Source: Anarhynchus alexandrinus (Eukaryota; Chordata; Aves; Charadriiformes; Charadriidae). Taken from it: DNA of 64,000 bases. The stretch lies in NCBI GenBank assembly GCA_008711295.1, contig VUYV01000101.1:1249213-1313212 (forward strand), in the 5' to 3' direction. The notes beneath the pieces are model-generated. The model saw only the letters and a program-made list of their open reading frames with translations. It was not told the DNA's origin and ran no database searches. A program made the translations under genes and the position numbers. The first letter of the stretch is position 1, and each line of letters begins with the position of its first letter. Shown here one piece after another: positions 27,701 through 42,700 of this stretch.

Positions 27701-30700
27701 CATTTCTTCCTAATTTTGCCTTCCTGATCTGTTTAAAATGCTCTGCTGCAAAATATAGTTTGTTCTGAAGATTGCAATGTTCTGCAGGAGAAGAAACAGA
27801 GAAAAAGAGACAATTTTTCTGCTGACTCTCCAGATAATGCACTAGTTACCTGAACTGAGACATGACTTTTTACATAAAGCGTGTGGAAGAAAGAAAACGA
27901 CAGTTTTCTTTTTAAAATTATGTGAGTGCACTTGTGACACTTGCCACACTGGCTGTTCTAAGGACCACAAGCAATCAGAAAGCAAATGTTTCCATGTGAA
28001 TAGGCTCTGATCCTGCACAGGCCCTGATGCTGGCTGATCTCTGTGTGTGTTAAGGCAGTAGATGTCTCCATAGGTTTGTTTACAGGCTCACGGATCTTAG
28101 TACTGTTGTTAGTGTAGCTGCATCTAACCAGAGTAGATATTTATACCACCTAGGTCCACCAAAATTAATGTGTGACAAAATAAATTCACCCTGCTATGAG
28201 ACCCAGTGCTAGGTCATTTGGTTTAGGCGTGGTTTATTGAACTAGTGATGAGTGAGTGTGAAGCCCTGTATCCTATTACCAGTACCCAGACACGTGCAGT
28301 GCCCAACCTTAAGATGGTCCTTAGAAAATTTCAAAGACAATATGACATAAAAGGGTAAACATGAGAACAGTCATACCAGATCAGACAAAAAAAAATTACC
28401 CTGTTTCTTTCAGTATCAATTAAAAATGCTAGAACGAGGGTGTAGAACTAGAGAAAATGTTAAGAAGGTACACAAGTGATTTGTGGCTTGGGATACATGG
28501 TGGAATATTCAGCCTATAAAAAGGCAATAGTGCAGAGAAACACTGTAAAATCTCCTCCAAAGACGTTATAGTTTGCCTTTTACTTTAATTGGCCTTCTCT
28601 GAAAAAGGCCAACAGCAATGTTAACCACTGTTCTCAGCTGTATTTTCAATTATGTCTTCTGTTGTTTCATTTTCTCAAATGATTCTCCTTGAAGTTAGAC
28701 ATCTTATACAGGAATCTTTTCTGGCATTTTGTGATTCAACCAGTATGAAGGTTAAGTCAACCTTCATACTACTAAGAATATTCCTTTTATATGTTGATCC
28801 TGTAGCTATTTCTCTTCTTTGCTCTCTGTCTTCTGATGGGTTTGTTCCAGTTAAAAAGGAATTTGTTGTGAAGAATTGTCTGATAAGAAAAAAAAACAAC
28901 CAAAGTAGAGAATATTAAAAATCCGTTAGAAATATCCACTCACTCCAATGCTGTCAGTGCAAGCAGAAGAAGTTTGAAAATTTTAACTCCAGTGTCATAG
29001 CCTGTTTTTGAAAATAGCTTATCCAAAATGAACCATCTTATACAGGAGATTTTGTTTGTTTTATTTTCTTTATTAGCAACCAAAACTGATCATCCATTAC
29101 AAAAGCATACATCCGACAAATATTTGAGTTCTGAGAAGTGGTTGCAGAAGTATGGCTTGAAAGCTCAGAAGCTCACACTGTATGATGTGCTCGCTGATTG
29201 TACTTTTCGCCATGCAGATGGGATTGTTGACATAAAAACTAAACCAGAAGATGAATCTTCACAAACTGATGCTGTGAGTATTGTTAATTTTTCCCTCATG
29301 TCCTGTGAGTTGTTTGGTTTTTCTTTTAAAGCTTGAAAACTTGACTGATTGATAGATGAATTTATGATAAAGTGTATAGTCTGTTGTTTTGTGGTTTTTG
29401 TTAAAAGCAGTCTGTTAGTGGACTGTGACAAAGATGGTCATAAATAAGATTGTTTCAAAGGACTATTTGAAAATTACTGTTTCAAGGACTCCTTCATGGT
29501 CCACATGTAATCTGCAAGGAAGAATCAGGGTTGGCTTAAGCAATATCTTTGGTTTCTATGTATTTGTGCGGGATAGGGCAAAGATTGCTTGTCACCTTTA
29601 TTTTTCCTTAGAAAAAGTGTTGGTCTCAGCTGCTCCAGTGTTTGCAGGTCTTTAAACAAATTTGGATTCATTTGTCTTCAATTTGTTTTTTTCAAGCCCT
29701 ACCATTACTCTGTTCGGTAAAAGCTTCTGTTCTTGCTACAAGAGTAAAAACAGTTTCTATTGACTTCTGCTAGGAGCAAATTCTGTGACCACCCTATCCC
29801 ATGCCTATTTCTGCACCTGTTCATGTGCAACAAGCATGTACATTTGAAATTTGCTGGCCAATTATTAAAGGTACAACAAAATAATATTTTGAACATGAAA
29901 CATGTTTTTCTTGGCTGTAGGAGACAAAGAGGAAGGTAATTAATGCAAAATACTGTGACAAGTTTGTACATACCTTCTGGAAAGATGGATCTGTGGTTCA
30001 TGTGTATGTTAGTACAGAAAAGTATAAGCAGTATGAAGAGAAAATGAGGACAGCTCTCAGACAAGTGGAAAGAAGGTTAGTTTTCTGTCATGCAAAATCA
30101 GTTTGTATTATTTTACATTGGTGTTGAAATGTTTGACATTTACTGTCATAATAAGCTGAAGTGGTTGGTAAACGGCTAGTAGCAGTACTAAGCCAGAAAT
30201 CCATTTTAGATCAGAATCTTGTGTGTAGGATTTCTTAGTAGCCATGTAAGAAAACTGATTAAGAGTTTTGTCTTTTGTTCTCCTTCTGAAACACAAATGT
30301 CAAAGTCAGTCTGCACATTATTGAAATACGGCTGAAAGTTCCAGAAAGCATCAGGACATAAGGTAGCAGATAACTTCGAGAATCATCAGTCAAACTTGGT
30401 AAACATTCATCCTGTGTATCTAGGATCTCTTGTGATACCTCTGAAACCAAGTAGCACAGCTTGGCTTGTGCCCGTGCTGATACTGGTTATCTGCCCTTTT
30501 TGCAATTTTATATTGAAGACAAGTTTGAACAGTCTAGATCAGTGTCAGGGCATGAACTATTAAGTAATGCATATGATCAGAAGTTCAGTGCTCAAGCTAG
30601 CTCCATAGTTTACTTTTCTGCAGTTGTATAGATACACTCTTAGCTTTTGTAGGACATCTACAAAAAAATAGGCAATCTGAGGGTCTGATTCATCTGTCCT

Positions 30701-33700
30701 AAAGATGCCCTAAAGTAAATTGGCTTTCATATCTACATTAGGAAAAGAAGGAAACTTTCAAAACGGATATGGTAGAACCAAGAGAAAGAATAAATGTTGC
30801 CCTCTGTTTTATATATTAGGGCAATGAGATATCTCACTGAAAAAAGCAGGAGGTGAACTTTCATTTTATTGCTGCTTCTTTACCAAAAGTATAACAGCCT
30901 GAATACATTTAGCAAGGTCAAACAGAATTTTGTTATTCCTTTTTGTTTATCTTCATCTTGCTGTATTTAGGATAACATTAATATACTGTGAAAGGAAAAT
31001 TTGAGGTAAAGGGTTTTTTTGAGTTCATATTTTTGAAATCCAAGCCAAGATTATGGGTTTGCTCTTTTGAATAGTTCATCTCATTGTTAAAAAAGTCTTG
31101 GTAGAACTCATCAAATGCTTTGGGGGAAATAACTAATGGCAAAATAGCTATCAGTAGCAAATGTAATAGTATCCTTTACGTTTCCATTATATCATTTTTA
31201 TAAACCTCTGTGGAGATGAGTAATATTTTTCCCAGGGCCATTATATTCCGTCTGTTAAATGTCTCTGTTTCAGAGTAGAACAGTAGTTTATGACTCTCAA
31301 GGGAAATCAGATTTGGACCTGCTGCAGCCATTACTGAGGAAATGTTCTTGTACACAGCAGTATGTATGCACGTATTTAACTGGCAGGCATGCTTAAATCC
31401 TGTTTAAAATGTAAAACTAAGTCTGTATTTAAGGCTCAAGGTCAGCAAAGCATTGAAGCATCTGTGTTATATTAAGATTCTTCAAAGTGCTCAAGTTCCT
31501 TGCAGAATACATTCTCAAGCGGTTCCCTGAAAAGAGAAGCATATTAGCATATGTTTAAATGATTTCCTGAGTTCATGCTGGAGAACAGTTACAGGGGCAA
31601 TAGTTACAGTTACTTCCTCATGGGATTTCCCAGCTCAGGCTACCTAATAGTTGACTTTATAAAGGTACTGTATTGCTTTGTCTGTTTTGTCTGTCTCCAG
31701 ATTCCTACTGAAATTAGAAAATAAAAGTGTTGTTATGTAGTGACAAAGGATTGGTTCATCAAGGCCACTATACTGCTTTTGACAGCGAGTAGTAACAGGT
31801 GCTTAGGGAAAGAGAATAAGAAGTACAGAAGTGATAAAAAGATTCTTCCTGTTAGATTCTGATATGCAAAGCTCCAAAGATCTTACAGACTGGGTTTTGG
31901 TATTTTTTTTTCCCCTCCCCCAGGATCAAGTGGCTCCAACAAGGAAGCAGAGGGCTCTTTGGGAATGTGTTTGAAGATGATGTCTATATTCTTATTGATA
32001 CATCCCAGTCTATGAAGGATAAGCTGCCACAGGTGAAGGAGAAAATATTTCAGCTCATACAGGTATGATAAAGTGATGATTCTGATGCCTGAGGAGCATT
32101 TTAGAGTAGGCTGATCTTTTCTGTATAGTTATTACTCTAGGTTTGTTTGTTGGTTGGGTTTTTTAAATGATTTTTAAATACAACAGCTTTATAAGAATAT
32201 TTTGATTTTTCTTGGTGTGCTCATTTTTTAGTTAAAATTTTATATTTTTCCTCATTTCTACAAATATTTGAAAAAAAAATGGAGAAAATTTAAAAAATTA
32301 AAAAATCTTAAGTAGTTCTTCTTTCCCTCAAGCCAGCTCCTCTTAAAAAAAAAGAAAGGAAAAAAAAGAAAAAAAACAAAAAAATTTATGCAATGAAACA
32401 CTTTTTGGCATCTTCATTTTTATTTTTAAGTAGTGTCATCCAGTTCCACTGGCATGTTGTAATTTGTAATGTGTGTTCTAGATTCACTTTCATACTTTTA
32501 CAATAGAGGGTGTAGAACATTTTTAACTTGCATGCATCTTAGAGTAACTCAGAACTTCCAAAGTGCAGAAGTACCTCAAAAGCAGTGAGTACTGGAAGGC
32601 ACACCTAAGATAGGATTTATCTCACCTAGTTTTAGAAATCTACAATGATGTCACCTAAGCTTACGTTAATATTGGAGAGAAACAGGCACTGTTAAAACAT
32701 GATTAATCTTAATGTTTTTAGACCTGAGAGGAGTAACTGACAAAAATTCCATCAGTCTGGCATTGATAGCAATCATTATTAGGGCTAGAAAATGTAAAAC
32801 TGTAACAGAGGTTTTTGAGCTAAGTGCACAAGTGATAGGACGTAGTATGATGTGGTCCTCTAGGCAGATCAGCACTAGAAAATGAGTAGATTTTTTGCCA
32901 GAAGGTTTCACAAGCAGCTGCACAGAAATGGTGATGAAAGGGAGGCAAAGATTCCAGGCTCTGAAACTTTGTACTAGCTTGCACAAATCTTTCCCTTCTT
33001 ATAACTTCTGTCCAAAAGCAACTTCAGCAAATTCTTAACTTAATTCTCTCTTGCTGTCCTAGTTCCCCTTGCCAGTTCTCTAAATTTGATTCTTGTTCTC
33101 CTCTAAATGATGTCTTACTTTGATTCTGATTTCAATTTCCTTTGGTCAGCAGTCATAATCTCTTCCTTATACCACTGTTCGTACCCAGTTTCATCTCTCT
33201 CTTTCTTGCCCTCCTAGACATTTGCTGTTAAGTAGTTTGAGAAATATGAGTAAATGGGGACTTACATCGGGAAGTTCAAGTAATCTTAATAATTGCAGGC
33301 TATAATTGTCTCTGTGTATGTCTCTCTGTATACCATAACTGAATGTTATCATAATTTATTGTAACCATATGATCAACTGTATATTAATTAAAACAACTCC
33401 TACTAGTCAGTATTTCAGCGTACAAGTATTCTTTCTTTTAACACTGTGTAAAATTCAGATGCTTTCTCTTGCAGGAACAATTGAGATGCAAGAAGAGATT
33501 TAACTTTGTGAAATTTAGTGCCCAAGCAGTGGCATGGCAAGAGAAACTTGCTGAAGTTAATGAGGAAAATTTGCAAGATGCTTGGCTTTGGATAAAAGGG
33601 CTTGAGGTAACATGGAAACTAATTATCACAAAGCGTGTTTGTACAAAGTTATATTTGTGTCTTCTCTTTCTGTATGGGTGGCTTATTTTTGGATTGACTA

Positions 33701-36700
33701 AGTATTTGAGTTGAGTAAGCTGAAAATATAGATGATGTATAGACTTTAGTAGATCTGAGCAAAATGTACAGGAGAGCTGGGGAAGGACTTTTTACTAGGG
33801 TGTGTAGTGATAGGACGAGGGGGAATGGCTTTAAACTGGAAGAGGGCAGGTTTAGATTGAACATTAGGAAGAAATTTTTCACTTTGAGGGTGGTAAGACA
33901 CTGGAACAGGTTGCCCAGAGAGGTTGTTGAGGCCCCAACCCTGGAGGTGTTCAAGGCCAGGCTGGACGTGGCCTTGGGCAGCCTGGTCTAGTGGGAGGTG
34001 TCCCTGCCTATGGCAGGGGGGTTGGAACTCGATGATCTTCAAGGTCCTTTCCAACCTAAACCATTCTATGATTCTATGATTCTATTATCTTTGTCAGGTA
34101 TAGTAATCCTTTAACAGTGGATCTGTTTATAAGATCATATTAATTCAACTTGCAGCCTGCATGTTTAGTAGCCACAATGCAAATTTTGGCCAATTTGATT
34201 TCTGTAGGAACCATGATAGTGCTCAGACCCTGTGTCTAAATTTGTCACTCTTGCTGCAGGGATGCTGCATGGATGAGGGATGTCACTGGCAGGCTTACAT
34301 CTCAGAGGTGATACAGGAAAGTGGTGCCAGCGAGCTGGTGGAGCATTTCTAATCCCTTTTGGTGCATAGATAGACAGCTGACTTTAGCCTTCATAGGAAC
34401 ATGAGAGCAACCATACTCAGACCAAATTTCTGTCTGTCTACCCAATATTCTTTCTCTGACAGTGGCCAAAATCTGAGGATTTTTCCCTGAAACAGAGTAG
34501 AAATGCTTGTAGTCAGCCACAGTCAGCCACCACACTCTAACTGTCAGCAGATTTAGGACCAGTTAATGTGGACAGCAATGTTATGAGCACAGGACTGAAA
34601 ATCAGTCATACAAAAGTACAGATCTATCCCATGTTATATTTTCTAACACAAAAAACATGTTTATATAATAAAAGTCCTCAGCATTTTTACAGCTGTACCT
34701 CAAACATAATCATGAAATTCCTGGGGATGAGGAAGTTGTGGAAGCTACATAATACCTCTGAGTCTACAAATCAAGATGAATAACTTGGTATTCTCAGAAA
34801 GTACTAACAGACAAACATATGAAGAAAAGGAAGTATTAGTGTAGCCTCACTGAGTAGTTGGTGAATACTTATAACTGAGGTTAATAAACTTAATTTTACT
34901 GCCTTTCTTGAGACTTGAAAAAGTGGTTCTGTTTAAGCCATATACATGGTACAGCATCATGCATGTTCAATAATACTTTGAACTACTATACTTTGATGCC
35001 ATCTTGTATATGCATTTGGGAATGGCCTTTTTCATCATTATTCATGAAGTTGTGAATCGTTGATTATAAATTTCACAGAATTTCCCTCTAAGTTCAGATC
35101 TAGACATCTGAAATGGTACAGAGAATGGTACAAGAACAGTCTACTTTTTTTCAGGGATGACATCTGCTGCTGACCTTTTAGTTTGTTTAAAGCAGTGCAG
35201 GCGTAAGTCTGAGATCAGAAAACTGGCTTTATAGTGAAGCTGAAATGAACAGAGGATTGCTCTGGAATATTAATCAGAGTAGATCCTTTGATCTCATTTT
35301 ATACACTTTGGTCCCAGGATGTTGAATAAGGAGGCTGAGCTATAAACAGTAACTAACTGTTCCTTAAAAATCCTTTAGAGGTGATAACATTTAAAATTTT
35401 GGGGGTGATTGTGCCACGTAGTTGAAGCACGTCAACTTTGTTTAAACAGTGATAAAAACAGTGTCCATCTGAAATAGTAGTAACTGAGAAATCTAAAATC
35501 AACAGCTTTTTTCATAAGGTATATAGCTATTTCCTTCACATCATCAGCATCCACAGTATTTTGCCATGATATAGTGGAAGAAGTTGTTTTGTTTCAAATC
35601 AGATCAAAACAATGTATCACTATTGAAAAGAGCCAGGATGGCAAATTTACACATAATAATGAGTCATGTGTGCCTAAAACTTTATAATGCTTACTAAAAC
35701 ATTAGGAACATTAGATATACTTAACACAAAGAAAATGGCTCAGGCTAGTTATGTCTTATGAGTGAGTACTGGTAAGGATTGTTTGTGGATTAGAAGATAG
35801 GACTGTAAAGCATCTGAACTGTCTTGTTGCCTGGCCCGTACATTCTTACACAGCCATACAGAACCACTTTCAGAGTGTACTTCCTATTCCATCTCTCCTG
35901 ATTTACTTTGCCCTTTCTAATACAGCTGTTTTCTGGAGGGAAGGACTGGAACAAGTTTTAACACAATTAACAGGACTGAAGAAATAATGGGATCTCTTAA
36001 CATATTTTTGCATGTGTGGGTCAATTATAGTGATTTACATCTATCTTCTGTAATGCATTATATAGGTGGATCCTGAGTCTCTTCTCATTTACACCACTGC
36101 AAACCTCATGGCCCTCCAGACTAGTACTCAGGGTGTTATACTAGCATAAAAGAGACTCATACCTTTTCAGGGATTTTGGTTTGGCCCCGTTGAAAGACTA
36201 GGACTGAGAGTTGAGGAAATACTTTTCCATACTGATAAATTGTTACCTTTCCCTTAAATTTGGAAGGTTTTGCACACTGAAGTTTAGAAAGGTGGAAGTC
36301 TGAAGATGTAAAATGTAGTTTTTAGGTTCCCATAAGCCATGAAATGCATTTCAGTGAGTTTAGAGTTGCATTTAGTCTAAAAAGAAAGAAGACAGATCAT
36401 TATCACTAAGTTTGTGAATAACACAGGAAAAGTGCTAGTATTACTCAAATATGAATTTTTAAGGGGCACAGTATTGCTTTACTGTGTATGTTTTGTGGTT
36501 ATAGCTAACTTCTGTGCTAAAAAATAAATGATGTTTACGTTGATGTGCTGAGGGTGTAGATTGGAGATAGTCTGAAAAAAAAAAATATTGTTCAGAAAAC
36601 CAGGAAGTCCTTTAGCTATTTTTGAGAAATAAACTTGTGCAACTCTTTTGTGGAGCTTTTGAATTATTGGGTTAAGTAAAATATATATTTCAAGGGAGTG

Positions 36701-39700
36701 TGATGAGTTTGCTATCAGGAGCAACAGTGGGAAAGTATAATTGAATATAACTTTTATCTCACTTCTTGCTATCTGTTTATAGCCTTTTAGTGATTGCTTT
36801 TGCTTCTACAGCTCCTATTTCTGTTGCCAGTATTTTTCTTATGTGTTTTTCCATAAGCACTGAATACCAATTTGGTACTAATTTATGCTACTTTGACACT
36901 TGATTTGATTTTTCTAGCTATTTGACATAAATATTTTCACCGTTTTATTACTCATTTCAGTTCTTTAATATCCCTTGCATCAGTAAACTGTCATATGAAT
37001 TTAAGAACAGCAGCAAAGAACTGTTAGTATTTATAGCTGTTTCTTTGTCTTTTTCTTTTTTGTTTCTTAGGTTGGAAGTTCCACGAATACACTCAAAGCT
37101 CTCCAGATTGCTTTTGCCGATACTGACACTCAGGCTATTTATCTCTTGACTGATGGGAGACCTGACCAGGTATTTCTGAAATGAGAAAACAGAAAATACA
37201 GTAATGTGGTGCTACAGTCATGGTGGCAGAAGGCTGAAGTATGAGATGAATATCATACCTCCAGAGCTGAGTCTCTTGGACATTGTCATAATCTTGAAAA
37301 ATTGGATCTGAGAAATGTGCAGTTTGTGAATGAGTTTTGATTAGATCTCTCCACCCAGAGTCCAGTCTTTGGTACATGATAACTCATGACATTTCTCATG
37401 AGTTATTTTAAGGATCTGGTAACTAAACATTAAAGCTGTATGTTAGTATCAAGGTTAGGATTTGTGTTAAATAAAGTATCTCCCTAACTTAGTACAAATA
37501 TCTCATGAATTAAAAATCAGAAAATAATGATGGCCCCATGATATGGTTGGATTTAAATATTAAAACCCTGCAATCTTGTGTGATGGCTTGAAAACCTAAA
37601 AAGAAAATGATTGATAACAAATTAAAAAACCCTCAAGTTTGTGTTCAACATTTTCCCCCAAAGAACACATCAAATATATAGGTATGTATCTTCCTACATT
37701 CTGTTGCAGAGCTTACACAAAGGTTATGTCATGTCTGAGGAGTCAGGGCCCAATTATTAATTTACATTCTTTTAATATAAAGATGTGATATTAATATTGT
37801 TCCATTAGGTCTCCGTATGATACTGAATTCTGTTTTTATCCAGCTGAGTCAAATTTGATCTCATGTGAGTGCAATTCTGGAGCAGCAGTGATCCGGAGTT
37901 ACTTTAAGTCTAGCTTTAAGGATAATAAAATCAAAAGGGTTGTTACTGTTACTTAAAATGATGCCATTTCATGTTATATCACATTATATAACACCAACTA
38001 AAAATTGGAAAAAAAACACTCGTTGATAAGATGTAATGATGCACATTAGGTAGAATTGAGCTTTGAAGCTGTAATGCATGGTGAAAATTAGCTGGTATGC
38101 TGAGAATGCTTTATATGCCCTTGAAAATTTAGCTTGGCTGTAATGGCAGATATGCAGCAAAACTCTGACGTAGGTAAATAGCTGGGCTGAAGGGCACATA
38201 ACATTAATTACTGAAGCATATACAATAAATATAGGATTCAGAAAGCATCACAAACTTTCAGAAATAATTTCTGTACACCTTGATAAGGAAGAAAAATGCT
38301 AAAGGCTCACTTTTTGTCCTGTTTTTCTTGATAAAGGGAAAGTGGCCCACAAGGAAGGGTGGATTTATATGCTTCGAAGTAATTTGAATATCAAAATGTA
38401 AACCTGACTTCAATCAGCAGATGAGAAACTTCAAATTATCTTTTAATGTTGTTTTTAATTTTAGTTTTAATCTTGATATGTTGTAAAGACAAGCTGATAT
38501 TGACTGTCACTCATTAAAACTCAATTTACAACTGATCAAAATCTTTGCATTTTCATATTTACTTTTGCTAGCTAGGAGTTTATATTCATATTTTATTAAA
38601 GAATAATTTGGCTTAACGTACACTTATTCAGATTCTTCATCTTAATATTTTTATTAATTTAGAAATTAATTAACATTTAATTTCTTTTTACCTAGTTAAT
38701 AATGGCTTTTATGATTTATACTATACTTTTTAGATGAAAAAGAGAAAATGACCAAGATTGCTTTTAACTATTAAAGTGCAACAAACACATATACTGCAAA
38801 TATCATCAGAAAGCTAAATTTATCAAGATTTATGACAGTATTCTGAACAACAAAAGTGTTATCAGAAGTTAGAGAATTTCTTTCTACTGGATCCTTCAAA
38901 ATTTTTAGACATGGTAGATCTTTACTTCCTCGCCTAATATTTATTTCTTTATTGGAGGAAGAAAACTAGCTTTCCTATTTTCTCAGCCCCTATTTTGTTT
39001 TCTGGTATTGAATCAACTTATCATTGAACTAATTCAATACCAGAAAACAGTTATATCCATCCAAAAATATTTAATTATATACATTCAGTGATACTAAACA
39101 CCAATGTAGTAGTTTAATTTCCTAATTTCCTTTAAGACTTCAGAAACAGAGAGTGCTGATTATATTATAATTTAGATTTTATTTATTACGGTATCCTGTG
39201 CCTTAATGCATTATCAGTGTTTCAAATTCTATTTTAAATTAGCTAATTTTATATAATTATGAAATAGCAATCTACGTAAAATGTATGCTTTTAATTGATC
39301 TATATCTGTCTGTAAGCAACAGTATGAGTGATTAGATTCTTACAAATTCTTCATATGCTGATAGATACATTTCTAGATGCCACATATTTAATGTACATTT
39401 TTTGATTTTCAGCCCCCTCAAATAATTCTGGATCAAGTCCAGCTTCATCGTGAAATTCCTATCCATACTGTATCCTTCAACTGTGATGATATAGAAGCTA
39501 ATAAATTTTTATACAAACTGTCTACTGAAACAGGGGGACGGTTTCATTATTACAACATTTATTTGACTGATCCTGACGCTGCAGAGTTTACTGTTGTGAG
39601 TATTTGAAAATAAATGTGTTTGTTTCTTCATGCTATTGAAGGAACCACAGAACTCACATTACTGTGATTTCATATTACAATAGATTATTAAAAAAAGAGT

Positions 39701-42700
39701 GTTAATACTATCCAGATTTGAAGTGATGTGAAAGCAATGTGTGCCATTTTTTGCTTATTAAATTTTATTAGACCACAACAATAAAAGCCCAAATATCATG
39801 CAACATTCATTTGTACTGCTTCTGTCACAAAACCACCCGTGCTCCCCCCCAAAAAAACCCCACCCAACCCAACAACCATATAGGTCAAATTCAGCTCTGG
39901 AAGAAACATACGTGATCTCAGTTGTCTCAGAAATAAGTTACTGTTTTAAATGAAGCTATGGTTTGAATTCTGTTAATAAATGAGAGAATGCAGAGCTGAG
40001 TTTGAGTGATGATGAATGAATGATTCTATGAATTTTGGTAGAAGTTTGCTCTACAATAGTCACTGGGGAGACATCTATAATGCATAAAATGACTCGAATA
40101 GCAGTGACCTATCGAGTGTGACTAAGCAGCTCAATCTAACAATCCCCAATAGGAATTTTCTGAATAGACTAACAGAAACACCCATTTAAATCATATTCTT
40201 GTTTTTAATTAAAGTTAAAAGTCAGTTAATTAGTTCCACAAATTTTAGAAATGGTGGTAGCGGAACAATGAGAAGAACCAGGAATGAGGCAGTAGGAGGA
40301 AATTTAGAACTTTGCAGACACCCATCAGAAGGAAGATGTGAAAATAAACCAACTCTTGAAAGATATCAGAGAGTGTACTGGGCAGTTTCAGTGATTCTGC
40401 TGAGGTGGACTGTGTGACACTGCGCATGTTGGAAAGATGAGGGACAGTCTGTGTTGTCCATCTCCAGACTTCTGGCCCTGTGGGAGTTGTAAAGGGATCA
40501 TTGTTGGAATTTTCTTCCTGTTTCCTCCTGTAGTCCAAATGATGCCCAGTCAGTTCCAATATTTACTTGAAGAGTATGGTTTTTACTTCACATTTTTCAG
40601 GGACAGTATGTGATACAGCTGTGATCTGTAGAATGACAGGGCAACAGCTGTAATGTACATATCTTCTATTTTATCTGTTTGCTTATTTATTTGCTTATTT
40701 GCTGGGAATGAGGGGAGCTACTGACCTCATTACATTATTCAGAAATATGGCTGTTTGTATCTCAAGTGGTAACTGGCTTTTTAAGGAAGGCTTGTCATTT
40801 TCCTAAAAAGGAAGAATAATTTGAAAGGCTGTATTGCCAAGCACATTTTAATCTTGTTTTCTATAAGCTTATTCATACATACAGAAAGTGAACATAATAA
40901 CCTTTGATTTAGGAAACAGAGAGACTAACTGAAAAAGTACACAAAATTATGCAGCTGTCCTAACCGAGTCATTATTCAGAATTATTATCAGAGCTTGCAT
41001 AGTTTCAGTTCAGAAATGAAACATGTTTAGGAGTAATTGTAAGAAAACATTTGATTTTCTTTTTATTAGAATGAAGACATACATCTTTTGAAAAGAGAGA
41101 TTGAGCAAGGAGAGAGAGACCTAGAGACAGTGAAGACCTTTCATGCTGAATGTCTGATGATGGATTGTTATAATGGAGAAAATGATCCAAAGAATAAGTA
41201 TGTCCTCATACTGCTATTATGTTAATAAGAGCTAGGAGCTATCTGTTACATTGCTCCTTTTTCATTGTCTTGCATTTTTAACTTCTGGCATTCTCCTCTT
41301 TTAAAAAGAAAGATTGTTGGTTTTGTTTTGTTTATGGTTTTCTTTGTTTGTTTGGGTTTTTTTTTACCCAGTTACAGTAATGGAAAAGAAAAATCCGGAA
41401 AAATACACCAATACTGTGATACCTGAAACAAAATTATCTCAAATATATCAATAGTCTCAAATTATTGGGAGTAAAGCAAAGAGGTGAAAATATTTTTCTG
41501 TCTCCAGCACGTGGTAAAGTTGGTCCCTCTGACCTAGAGAATTCACAAAAAATTATTGTCCTATTGGTAGAGCTGACTTGGTACTTCATGACTAAATTGC
41601 TATTCATTGGGATATGCTGATTGAATCATGAATTGCAATGAAATACAAATGTATTTGTTTAAAAGATGGCAAACATCATAAATGAAATTCAGCTTACTTC
41701 TTTTCACATTTTTGATTTTACAACTTGTCTGTGTGTTCATGCCATATTTATAATTTCTTTTTATCAAAAGATAAGTAATCTCATCATTAAAAATAGTTTT
41801 GTGTTCAGCATCAGTTGAAAAACATGCTGAAAATCTCACGGTGCCAAGAATGACTGTTCAAAAAGAGGTCCATCCACAGCACACTGGAGGCAGACTCCTA
41901 AGCCACTGTGGAAAAGTTTTCTGCATGCCTGAATATACTGAGTTTCTGTTTGGGGAACAAACAGAAAAAAACAGTAGCTTCAAACATGAAGTTACTTTTA
42001 ATCTCTACAGGAACACAGCCTTAGTAAAAAAATAGCCTGCTCAGTGCCTTATTTATCTGTGCAGTAATAGTACAAAAGCAAAAAAAAATACATTAAAAAA
42101 AAATCAGGTTTTTAAGTCAGAAATCTGTTAAAAACAGTAAGTTGAAATAAAGGTATTAAAAATAAAGTAAAATAAATTAAAAGTGGAGAGTGCTGTGGGA
42201 CAATTTCATATGTATGGAGGGGCAGGTAGGATGTCCAATATAAAAATGTAGATGAGTGTTTATTTCAGAATTTGTGCATTTTATTTTTTATTAATGCTGG
42301 GGCATAGGCATATACATGTGTGTATATGTATCTAGATGTATATGCGTGTATGTGTGTGTGTGTTGTGTGTGTGTGTGTTAGTTATTTTCATTGCTGATGG
42401 TAGGTTTACTCTTTCCCCCAGGATTCACAGCGGCTATTACAGAACATTCTGACCTTATTAAAAATATACAAGGGTGTTTCCTTAAAAGTAATGAATGTCT
42501 TTTAAATAGATTAAGAAACAACTTTTAAATAGTTTAAAAACCTAAGAATAGTTTAGCCTCCTTTGAACTCCCCTTTGAAATGCAGACAAGGATAATAGAG
42601 ACAATATTTTGCACTGTTGGAAGCATTTGAAATGAGTATTTAAATTACCAAAAGACTTCAGCTTAGTGTTTTTTTTTTAAACCAGTGATATATGTTTGAG

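Larger units (their letters stand above)
26144..29076 (+). other. Intron 7
   Basis: Includes a tRNA-like repeat at about 26545-26665 and a perfect short hairpin at 28742-28770, both listed separately. The open frame at 28652-28918 has no family resemblance. Confidence 0.65.

Noticed and set aside
41799..42035. Open frame of 79 codons in intron 14 considered as a VWA3B exon
   Set aside because: The acceptor at 41807-41808 leaves two bases before the frame, but exon 14 requires one; no donor fits exon 15.
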